DNA of 64,000 nucleotides from Saccopteryx bilineata (Eukaryota > Chordata > Mammalia > Chiroptera > Emballonuridae). Position 1 is the first letter of the stretch; the number at the start of each line of letters is the position of its first letter. The notes beneath the pieces are model-generated. The model was not told the DNA's origin and searched no databases. It was given only the letters and a program-made list of their open reading frames with translations. A program made the translations under genes and the position numbers. Below are positions 33,437 to 45,400 of this stretch, piece after piece. Location: the NCBI RefSeq assembly GCF_036850765.1, contig NC_089494.1, positions 620,001 to 684,000 on the forward strand. The letters run 5' to 3'.

Positions 33437-36400
33437 CCGGGCAGGGAGGGAGGGTGTGCACAGGCCTGTCCTCACTAGGGGTGGTGACCTGCAGGAGTGA
33501 CTGTGGAGCCACTCGTCCTGGGCAGCTGAGACAAGCTGTCCTTGTGGCCCCTGCAGGCCGAGAAGGGCAGTGGCCAAGAGAGGGCAGGAGACGGCCAGCT
33601 GCCAAGTCTTCTGGCTCCTGAAGTATGGGCTACCGGGTGTGCACGGGCAGGTACGGGGGTGCAGGATGTGTGGGGGCACAGGGGCTGGTATGGGGCACAG
33701 GGTGTACGGGGCACACGGGCTGGTATGGGGCACAGGGTGTACGGGGCACACGGGCTGGTATGGGGTACAGGGTGTGTGGGGCACAGGGGCTGGTATGGGG
33801 CACAGGGTGTACGGGGTACAGGGTGTGTGGGGGCACAGGGGCTGGTATGGGGCACAGGGTGTGGGGGGCACAGGGGCTGGTATGGGGCACAGGGTGTGGG
33901 GGGCACAGGGTGTGTGGGGGCACAGGGGCTGGTATGGGGCACAGGGTGTGTGGGGGCACAGGGTGTGGGGGGCACAGGGGCTGGTACGGGGCACAGGGGC
34001 TGGTATGGGGCACAGGGTGTGGGGGGCACAGGGGCTGGTATGGGGTACAGGGTGTGTGGGGGCACAGGGGCTGGTATGGGGCACAGGGTGTGGGGAGCAC
34101 AGGGGCTGGTATGGGGCACAGGGTGTGGGGGGCACAGGGTGTGTGGGGGCACAGGGGCTGGTATGGGGCACAGGGTGTGTGGGGGCACAGGGTGTGGGGG
34201 GCACAGGGGCTGGTATGGGGCACAGGGTGTACGGGGCACAGGGGCTGGTATGGGGCACAGGGTGTATGGGGCACAGGGTGTACGGGGCACAGGGGCTGGT
34301 ATGGGGCACAGGGTGTGGGGGCACAGGGGCTGGTATGGGGCACAGGGTGTGTGGGGGCACAGGGTGTGTGGGGGCACAGGGGCTGGTATGGGGCACAGGG
34401 TGTACGGGGCACAGGGGCTGGTATGGGGCACAAGGTGTGTGGGGCACAGGGGCTGGTATGGGGCACAGGGTGTACGGGGTACATGGTGTGTGGGGGCACA
34501 GGGGCTGGTATGGGGCACTGGGTGTGGGGGGCACAGGGTGTGTGGGGGCACAGGGGCTGGTATGGGGCACAGGGTGTGGGGGGCACAGGGTGTGGGGGGC
34601 ACAGGGTGTGTGGGGGCACAGGGGCTGGTATGGGGCACAGGGTGTACAGGGCACAGGCTGGTATGGGGCACAGGGTGTATGGGGCACAGGGTGTACGGGG
34701 CACAGGGGCTGGTATGGGGCACAGGGTGTGGGGGCACCAGGGCTGGTATGGGGCACAGGGTGTGTGGGGGCACAGGGTGTGTGGGGGCACAGGGGCTGGT
34801 ATGGGGCACAGGGTGTACGGGGCACAGGGGCTGGTATGGGGCACAGGGTGTACGGGGTACAGGGTGTGTGGGGGCATAGGGGCTGGTATGGGGCACAGGG
34901 GCTGGTATGGGGCACAGGGTGTGTGGGGGCACAGGGGCTGGTATGGGGGGCACAGGGTGTGTGGGGCACAGGGTGTGTGGGGGCACAGGGGCTGGTATGG
35001 GGCACGGTGTGGGGGGCACAGGGTGTGTGGGGGCACAGGGGCTGGTATGGGGCACAGGGTGTACGGGGCACAGGGTGTACGGGGCACAGGGGCTGATATG
35101 GGGCACAGGGTGTGGGGGGCACAGGGTGTGTGGGGGCACAGGGGCTGGTATGGGGCACAGGGTGTGGGGGGCACAGGGTGTGTGGGGGCACAGGGTGTGG
35201 GGGGCACAGGGTGTGTGGGGGCACAGGGGCTGGTATGGGGCACAGGGTGTTGGGGGCACAGGGTGTGTGGGGGCACAGGGGCTGGTATGGGGCACAGGGT
35301 GTGGGGGGCACAGGGGCTGGTATGGGGCACAGGGTGTGGGGGGCACAGGGTGTATGGGGGCACAGGGGCTGGTATGGGGCACAGGGTGTGGGGGGCACAG
35401 GGTGTGTGGGGGCACAGGGGCTGGTATGGGGCACAGGGTGTGGGGGGCACAGGGTGTGTGGGGGCACAGGGTGTGGGGGGCACAGGGTGTGTGGGGGCAC
35501 AGGGGCTGGTATGGGGCACAGGGTGTGGGGGGCACAGGGTGTGTGGGGGCACAGGGGCTGGTATGGGGCACAGGGTGTACGGGGCACAGGGGCTGGTATG
35601 GGGCACAGGGTGTGGGGGCACAGGGTGTGGGGGGTGCAGGGTGTGGGGGGCGCAGGGTGTGGGGGGTGCAGGGTGTGTGGGGCACAGGAGCTGGAACAGG
35701 AGAGCATGTACGAGCAGGCAGGGACTGTGTCTTAGACCCGTGCAAACGCTCACAGAGCTGCTGGGGGCTGTGCAGCGAGCGCTGTCCCCGCGAGGCCCCG
35801 ATGCCTGTGCTGGCTGTGGTGTGACGCGCCTGCTCAGAGCTCACTCGAGGCCGGGCATGTCCTGGTGAGAACGGCCCCTCGTCTGCAGGACTGGACGTCC
35901 CCAGGGCGGTGTACACTAAAGGACAGCCCTGGAGGCCAGAGAGCTCTGGCCCCCGCCGGCTGCTCCGCCCTGTGCCCGCCCCCGGACGGACCAGAGGACG
36001 CCTTACGTTGTTCTCCAGGCCTTCGATGACCTCGATGCCGTTGTGGCTCAGGTAGAGCTCCCGCAGGTTGACCAGGCTCTGCAGGCCCTCCATCTTGGTC
36101 AGCCGGTTGCTCTGGGAGGGGCAGTGTGTGGGGTGCGAGACAAAACAGCTTTTAGAAAAGAGGTTCCTCTCGTTGGAGAATCTGGACAGCTGGGCATTCC
36201 ACTGAAAACGGGCCAGAATGGGGCTTACGCAGAGAAAAAGAGGTCGACATTTCCAGTCTGTTGTCCAGGGCTACAAGTCATGCATGAGGGCCAAAAGCTT
36301 TTGTGCAAAAACCTTACTGTTTTTGGGTGTGCTTGGGGAAGATCTACCTCAATCAGTAATTCAACAGTCAAAATCACTGAATATTTTAAAGTAGATTCTC

Positions 36401-39400
36401 ACTTCCTTCAAGATATCTTGTAACTCAAATTAGAGTATAAGGCTCGATCTCGCCAGGCCCTGCAGGCAGACACCCACCACACCCGCCTGCAGGGTCTGAC
36501 TCCACTCACTGGCTCCTGACAAAAAGGGGCGTAAGCCTGGCAGTGCTCAGCTGCTAAGAGTCCCCGTGTGGACAGAAGGAATCGCGTGTAACCACTGAGC
36601 AGGACGCGTTAGGAGCGTTGTGACAAACTTATCCTTCTAGACTTTCACCTGGACTTTCACCAGGAAAAGGAACGTGGCCCTAAAGGAGGAGATGCCTGTC
36701 TGACGTGGGTGTGCACACGGCTGCGTGTACATGTGACCTCGACCGCTTCGGCTGCTCGTGATGACGCACCCTCGTGGGCACGAGCGGCAGCTCTGGCTCA
36801 GCCAGGCCGGGAAGGCCCTGTGGGGGCTGGGGGGGCCACACCCTGAAGCTGGGGTCTGACCACCATGACCTCAGGGGCCGTACCTGCCTGGGGGGCCACG
36901 CCATGAAGCTGGGGGGGGCCGTACCTGCATACTGAGGACTGTCAGGTTGGAGAGTGCGTCCAGGTTCTGAAGTTTAGTGATCTTGTTTTTCCCCAAAAAC
37001 AAACTCTCCAGACTGGTTAATGTGTCGATATTCTCGATGGCCTGTGGAAAGGACAGGGGGACAGTGGGTGTGGCGTGGCCACCTGCTCCCCCAGGGCAGG
37101 AGACCGTGCTCTCTGGACTTGGCCTCGGGCAGGTTACTGTCCCTCTCTGGACACTTTCCAGTGACATCTCACTTGAAAGTACAGAAGGAGAAAAACTGAG
37201 ACAGGTGGAGGGTCTGAGGTCTCGTCTCGGGCTCACTGCCAACCTCCAGGGTTCTGGGGACAATTTAAAAACCCAGGGATGAGGTTTGTCAGGTCCTCCC
37301 AGCTCGAGCTGACATCGTCCTGTTAGTCTGTGTGGGTCTGCTACAGTGCATGCCCAAGAGCCTCGGTCTCCCCAGAAGCAAGCAGCCCAGGCAGGACCCC
37401 GGCTGTGCCCTCCTCGTCCCCACAGCCCGGCTCATCCTCCCGCTCTGGTCCTGACTGCTGCGTCTGGGCACAGCTGGTGGCTGAGTGACTGTGCACTGAC
37501 CACAGCGCTGTTCCGCCCTCGGCACCCACAGCCCTTACGGAACAAGCTGTTAACCTTCCAGCAGATGGGAAGTGGCCAGAGTAAGCGCATGCTCACACGG
37601 CGGGGACCCCAGCACGGGCACAGGGTGAGCTCGTATGCCCGTCCCAGCAGGACCTGGCTGGGGTCTGTGAGGGTGGAGGTTGATGGGGAGGGCACCCTTC
37701 ACTGTGGTGACTTGTGACGAGCCACCATGCCCCTGGAACATGCAGACACTTGAGAGAACATGACACCTGGCTGCTCTCTAGTTCCAAGTGTGCTTTGTTG
37801 TCTGCGGCCACATGACCACTAACAGTGTCAAGAGGGGCCCTCGTTAAAACCACCTCTTTGGTTTGTGTCCTGCCCAGGTCTCAAGGGCCAAGCCGACTGA
37901 CCACTGTCTGCTGCAAACTTCCAAAGCCACCGGAGTGCCACTTCCCACGTGGCTGGAAGGGAAGAGTGCTCAGGGACACCTGAGTGGCCCATGGCCTCAC
38001 CTCTGTCCTGACTGCCTCCTCCTCCTTGCTGGCTGTCCCTGTCCCTAACCCTGCCGTGTCTCCGGGTCCCTTGTCCAGCTCTTCCCAGGGCTGGTGGGTC
38101 AGCTGGGGAAGGACCGCCAGCTTCTCTGGGAACTGGACTGCTCTCCCAGCCCTTCTCTCCACGGCACCGCGCTCCCGGCAGGCGGCAGGGTCTCACGCAG
38201 CCCAGGCTTCCCGTGGCTGGTGGAGGTCGGCTGCTGTCGGCCTCTCTGCTTGTCACACGCTCGTGTCAGGCAGGGTGGCCAGAAACACAACCACCCGCGC
38301 ACCGCGCACTCGCAAAGCATTTGGGGACGATCCGTCTGCCTCCAGCAGAGTGGCCGGAGGGTGTGCTGAGTTTGGCTCACAGCTGGGACAGAGCTCACGT
38401 GAAACCCGCCTGCCTCGAGGCTGGCCCACGCCCCTGGGCACATGTGCGCACTGACAGCCTGACCACAGAGCGTGGGAGCCCGGGCGAGTCCGCACCTACC
38501 CGGATGCGGTTGGAGCCTAGCTCCAGCATCTGCAGCTGATGCAAGGTGCTCAGGTTCTCGATTTTACTGATTTTGTTGTTGACCAAGAAGAGCTTCTTCA
38601 GCTGTGTCAACTTGTCAACGCCTTCGATGCTTCTCAGTAGATTAAAAGAAATATCTAGAATCCTGGAACAAACAAAACAATTTATTTTTTAAACGATCAA
38701 CTCAGACTGTAACTGCCTCGGGGGCATCCCCACCGCACTGTGCCAAGGGCAGGGTCACAGTCCCGAGGGCCCAGCCAGCAGCCGCCACCCAGAGGCTAAT
38801 CTGCAGGCCGGGAGGGACAAGCCTCTGCACCTAGGGAGCCGGGGCAGGGCAGGACCCGAGGGCAGAGGCGGCCTCTCCAGGGCACAGGCTGTTCTAGGGA
38901 CACCAGCCAGCCCCTCGGTCATCCCTGGGCCTTGGGACTCACTCCAGCTCTGTCAACGAGTCCAGATTCTCGATCCTCTTGATCTGGTTGTCATAGAGGT
39001 CCAGCTCTCGGAGGGTGTGCAGCTCCTCCAGGTTCTCGATGCACTTGATCAGGTTCTGACGGAGGCACAGAGTCTGGGGGGAGGAAAAGGACACTTGACC
39101 TGGGCAACAGGCGGGGTCACGAGGGGCCAGCTGCCTATGGGAATGTGGGCAAGCTGGGCGGTTGGCGGGGGAGCTGGCTCTCATTCTCCTGCTGTTTTCT
39201 GGAAAGGGCTGACATGGGGAAGAAGGCTGACCCCACAGGGAGGCTGCAGCCAGGTCCTGCCCTGAGCGGACGTGGTGAGTGAACCCTTGGGCTCACTCTT
39301 GAAAAACAAACTGAACTCAGGGGAGTAGGACCGTCCAGTCTGGTGTGTGCTTAGCGGTGGCCAGGCCCTGACCTGACGCTCCACGGGCAGCCGGGGGTCT

Positions 39401-42400
39401 GAGTCGCGGCCCCCACACTGCTCTGCAAACCTGTCCCGCTCAGGTCCAATGTGCCCGATGGGCTCCTGATGCAGCCAGCCCCTCCCGCGGGGCTCTGATG
39501 ACTCAGCCGAGTCTCAGTTACGAGCTAATCTATAATCTATAATCTATAATCTATGTCCTGTGTTAGGACGACTCTGGACGGTCACAGAATCACCTCATGT
39601 GAAAGGACAGACCTCCTCTCACCTTCACTTTCTTCAGAACCTCAAATCCTTCAATCTTTCCGATGCGGAAGTGATTCAAGTCAACATCCTGAAACAGAGA
39701 GAGCTCGAGCTAGCTGCAGGAGCGTAGGAGGCCTGCTTCCCACAGCCGGAGCCAAAACAGAGCTGCCAGGTATAGAGGGGGGGGCAGGGTGAGGAGAACC
39801 GCTGAGCCAGTGTCACAGGGGAGGTGGCGCAGACAGGTGACAGTGACACCGAGGTGAACTTCAAGATGCTCACAGGTTTAGCTATGATTATCATTTTATG
39901 TAAAACCAGCCCTCTAGGTGAGCAGCATCTAAAGCCTTCCCCGAGCGCTGACAAGCTGCGAGGAGAGGCGCTGCCCATGTCACTCCCACAGCCCCACGCT
40001 GGCTGTTCCGCAGAGGAGGCCTCCCCTTCCCGGCAGGTCTCCACACGCCCTGCATTCTCACTGCTTTTCAGATGGGATGTTAGAGTCTCACATTTACAAT
40101 GTAGTCGCTGGACTCAAGTCACTTATAAGTCAAAGGCATTTCATCTGCCACACAGTTAAACAGAAGTGGGACTTCAATCACTGCTGTTAACAACAACGAG
40201 AACCCAAGGCCTCGGATCCAACCAAGGCAGGCTCAGACGTACGTCCTCCTCTGAGCAATCCCTTCCCACCTGGCCCGTCCATAAAGGATAGCCTGGTGGT
40301 CAGAGTGGCCCGCCACCACGCCCGAGGCTGGGCCGCGCAGGCAGCCTCACCTCTGCGTCTCGGTCCAGGCTGATGGTCTCCATGTCCACAGGCAGCTCTT
40401 GCTCTGAGAAAATGAGAGGAAAAAAGAGCCCGTTCAGAGCCCCCGTTCGTAGGAGGCAGCAGCCCAGCCCTGGTGATGAGCTGGCTTGCAGGCTCAGAGA
40501 GGGGAGTCCAATGCAGAGGGGACACCAACAGGTGACATCTGGAGGACCGGGTGACAGGGAAGGCTAATTAACACCCTGCTCCAACAGTGCTCACCCTTCA
40601 AGCCCTCGGGGCTTCCTAAGTGCAGCTACTGGCAAAGGTCTCCACAGACAACCTGGTCTGAGGCTGTCGGACAACCTGGTCTGAGCAGCGTGAGGCTGCT
40701 GGCCATCCACTTCTGGTGACCACGCCTAGAGCTGCAGAACTGGCAGCGGCTCATGCTCCCGTGTGCGGCAATGAATCAGGCCATTTGACTACAGACCGCG
40801 CTGGGCATACCAGATGTTCTGGTATGTGCTTTCAATTGCTTTTGAATATACTTTCTGAAACACTATAAACACTTCTCTGCAAAGAGCAAAATGGAAGGAA
40901 GCTGGGCTCAGCAGACAGGATCAGACTGCGGAATACCTCAAACGCACTCTCGACTGGGGGGCCGGGCACTGACCCTAGCGGAGGACCTCCGCCCCCCAGG
41001 CCAGGTCTCAGATTCCTGACACATCCGACCGAGGGGGGCTGCAAGGACCCCTCTCGCTGAGGAGTGCACAGCCATAAACTAGCAGCCCCCTCTCCTCATG
41101 TCATCTGACCCCATTTCAGCATTTGTGTTTCAAAGAGTTAAACTCTTTTTTTTTTTTTTTTTTTTTTACAGAGACAGAGAGAGAGAGAGAGTCAGAAAGA
41201 GGGATAGACAGGGACAGACGGACAGAAAGGGAGAGAGATGAGAAGCATCAATCATTACTTTTTCGTTGCGTATTGCGACACCCTAGTCGTTCATTAATTG
41301 CTTTCTCATATGTGCCCTGACTGCAGGCCTTCAGCAGACCGAGTAACCCCTTGCCCGAGCCAGCGACCTTGGGTCCAAGCTGGTGAGCTTTTTGCTCAAA
41401 CCAAATGAGCCCGCGCTCAAGCCGGCGACCTCAGGGTCCCGAACTTGGGTCCTCAGCATCCTAGTCCGACGCTCTATCCACTGCGCCACTGCCTGGTCAG
41501 GCTAAAAGAGTTAAACTCTTAAAAAGAGTAACAATAGTTCCTTGATTTCACCAACTGTCTTATGATTTCTTCTCCCATTGAGTGAGTTCTGCTCGAATTA
41601 GGGCCCAAGGGCCACATGCTGAGGGGGCAGCACTTCTCCCGCAGGTGTCTGCTGGGGCTGGGTGGCCTGACAGCACGTCTCCGTCGGAGAGCCAGCTGCC
41701 GACCCGTTTCCCGTGAACTGGTCATTGCCGCCTGGCTTGGCTCCCACCGCAGCTTCTTGCCCACATCAAGCTGAGTGCAGCACCCAGCCTGCCGACAGTC
41801 GGCAGCCCACACGCCCGTCCGCCGGGCCCTGGACGGTGCACCTGACGAGAGCCCCAGCTCAGACAGCAAGTACTGGCCCCACACGAGTGAATTCCCTTCC
41901 CAGTCTTCTCACTCTGCCTTCTCCAGGACGGTCTACGGTGGCTGGACAAAGTAAACGCTCACCCACGCACCTTACCCGCAGCTCTACAGGAGATCACCAA
42001 TCTAAGAATCACGTAAAATAAGGTGGGTGAAACCAAGAGAGGGTCCCAAGTCACCTGTCCCCTCCAAGGCAGCCTAAGTTCGACATCAGGGCCCAGGAAG
42101 CTGAGATGGGGCTGTGCCTGGAAGGCGTGGCACACCGGCCACTCATGTCCAAACCAGGACGCTTTAGTCCAAGGGGCACCACAGGCAGTCACACTGGGCC
42201 AGCACTGGAAACTGGGGCTGTCCCGGGCTCCTCAGGACACGTGACCACGCGGCTTAATGGGGTCTGTCTGTAATCCATCCAGCACCGGACAGGCCCCAGA
42301 AAGGTCAGCTTCACCTCTGACGGTTACCAGCCGGAACACCTCTCTGAGTATACGGTGCACTGACTGACCACACCTTCTGGTGTCCCAGGGAAAGTAAGTA

Positions 42401-45400
42401 AAAGGGAACAGTGACTGTTTGAAATTGTTTTATTTGAACTTAAGATTTAAATACAGGTATGAGCAAGTCCTGGTTTCTCTAAGGACTTACAAAAATGAGT
42501 ATTTCCAGAACGTCTGATCAGCAGTCTGGGTTTAGACAACGGGGCTCCAATCCAGCTGTGCCCCTTTGGCGCCCTGTGCCCTTGACGGGCGAGTCATGGC
42601 AAACCTGTGCTGATGAGCCAGGGGAGGAAGCCCACGACAGGGCTCCGTCGACTCTCCAGCCCAGCACAAGCAGCAGGTGGTCGTGTGTGAGGACAGGCAA
42701 GGACCCCACCGGTCGGGCTCTCTGGGCCTCAGTCAGACAGCAACGAAAGCTTCCCTGTCACTGCCGTGTGCTTATCCCACCCACGTCACCTGCAGAATAT
42801 CGACTCCACAGTTCTGAGATGTGACTGGTGCTTCTGTGGTAATCTCCTTTGCCTTAAAATTATGTTGCTACAGTTACCAGTCACCATCACAGGCACAAAG
42901 AGGATAATGCTGCTTTAAAATTTTGTTTTGGCTTTTATAAATTTGTTGTTTTTATTATTAGAAGGGTAACGTATGATCACTATCTTAAATGTCCTTACAT
43001 GGTACCCAAATCTATCAATAGAAACAGAGGAGGTACAAGACCGTCAACAAGTTGCTGTTCAAAAACAATGTCAACAACAGCTGGTGTGTTTTCTCTCTCC
43101 AGTGGGTACAGCTGCATATTGTTAATATTCTGTAAATAAAAGCAGTATTTTAATATGCATACTGTTTGGAAATTTGCTTTTTCCAACTAATAACACGTCT
43201 TGGACATCTTTCCGTCTGTTCATATGGTTTCTACTCTCACTCTTTTCAATATAAACTGGTTTTCTGAGATGGTGGCCGGGGAGCCGAGGAACCCACCTGC
43301 CGCCAAATTCACTTTGTTGTTCTTGTTATCCACAAAAGCAACCGGAGGCCACGGGGACACTGCCCATGAGGTGACTTTCCCAACACGCAGGCCACCACGA
43401 CGTCCAGCCCCAGGCTACAGACGTGGTGCGCAGAAACTCAGAAATGACCCCTCTGAGATATTAAACGTGCTATTCTGAGAGCAGCCTGTATTGCTACGGC
43501 AGGAGTGATCCTTGATGTTGACCGCAAGTGTCTCCTTCTGAACATACGGTTAATGAAATGTTCTGGTTTTGTTTCAGGCGACACACTAGGACCAAGGCTA
43601 TTATCCGAGTCTGTCTTCAGTGGAATTAAAGAAGCACAACCTGCCCGCGAGTGACCTCTGCTTCCAGCCTGCCGAGGGCTCCAGGGCTGCCCAGCAGACC
43701 ACACCCAGCACAGCGGTCCTCCCTGACGACACTCACCGCACTCTGGGAAGCGGGGGACAGATGGCGTGCGACGCTGCCCACACCCACCCCCGTCGTGGTC
43801 AAGGTCCTAACTGGGCCGGTACCTGGTGGGTCCTCTTCCCCCCGCTCCTCGCCGTCCTTTAGGCTCTGCGCGCTGAGGTCCGCCGCCAGGCTGCTGCTCG
43901 GCTTCTTCCCCTCTTCATCGCCCGAGTCTTCAGACTCCACCCGCCTGTCAACTGAACCCACACAGATCCGTGAGAACCCCCGTCCACGGCATGTTCTCGC
44001 CGCAGCACACGTGACAGACCGACAGGAGCTGTACGTCAGAATGACCTCATCTACGTTTAACTTGGTCCAATGACCATCTGAGTGTCTCCCAGGTGCCAGG
44101 CCCCACCTGACCATCTGAGTGTCTCCCAGGTGCCAGGCCCCACCTGACCATCTGAGTGTCTCCCAGGTGCCAGGCCCCACCTGACCATCTGAGTGTCTCC
44201 CAGGTGCCAGGCCCCACCTGACCATCTGAGTGTCTCCCAGGTGCCAGGCCCCACCTGACCATCTGAGTGTCTCCCAGGTGCCAGGCCCCACCTGACCATC
44301 TGAGTGTCTCCCAGGTGCCAGGCCCCACCTGACCATCTGAGTGTCTCCCAGGTGCCAGGCCCCACCTGACCATCTGAGTGTCTCCCAGGGGCCAGGCCCC
44401 ACCTGACCATCTGAGTGTCTCCCAGGGGCCAGGCCCCATCTGACCATCTGAGTGTCTCCCAGGTGCCAGGCCCCACCTGACCATCTGAGTGTCTCCCAGG
44501 GGCCAGGCCCCACCTGACCATCTGAGTGTCTCCCAGGTGCCAGGCCCCACCTGACCATCTGAGTGTCTCCCAGGTGCCAGGCCCCACCTGACCATCTGAG
44601 TGTCTCCCAGGTGCCAGGCCCCATCTGACCATCTGAGTGTCTCCCAGGTGCCAGGCCCCACCTGACCATCTGAGTGTCTCCCAGGTGCCAGGCCCCACCT
44701 GACCATCTGAGTGTCTCCCAGGTGCCAGGCCCCATCTGACCATCTGAGTGTCTCCCAGGTGCCAGGCCCCACCTGACCATCTGAGTGTCTCCCAGGTGCC
44801 AGGCCCCACCTGACCATCTGAGTGTCTCCCAGGTGCCAGGCCCCACCTGACCATCTGAGTGTCTCCCAGGTGCCAGGCCCCACCTGACCATCTGAGTGTC
44901 TCCCAGGTGCCAGGCCCCACCTGACCATCTGAGTGTCTCCCAGGTGCCAGGCCCCACCTGACCATCTGAGTGTCTCCCAGGTGCCAGGCCCCATCTGACC
45001 ATCTGAGTGTCTCCCAGGTGCCAGGCCCCATCTGACCATCTGAGTGTCTCCCAGGTGCCAGGCCCCATCTGACCATCTGAGTGTCTCCCAGGTGCCAGGC
45101 CCCACCTGACCATCTGAGTGTCTCCCAGGTGCCAGGCCCCACCTGACCATCTGAGTGTCTCCCAGGTGTCAGGCCCCATCTGACCATCTGAGTGTCTCCC
45201 AGGTGCCAGGCCCCATCTGACCATCTGAGTGTCTCCCAGGTGCCAGGCCCCATCTGACCATCTGAGTGTCTCCCAGGTGCCAGGCCCCATCTGACCATCT
45301 GAGTGTCTCCCAGGTGCCAGGCCCCACCTGACCATCTGAGTGTCTCCCAGGTGCCAGGCCCCACCTGACCATCTGAGTGTCTCCCAGGTGCCAGGCCCCA

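Noticed and set aside
33293..36093. Very long open frames (about 445-870 codons) on both strands, rich in Pro-Cys-Ala-His or Gly-Thr-Gly
   Set aside because: They are translations of the 16/19-bp minisatellite. The unit lacks stops, several frames on both strands are open at once, and none has coding-like conservation or a splice context. Only the embedded PPP1R7 exon 8 is real.
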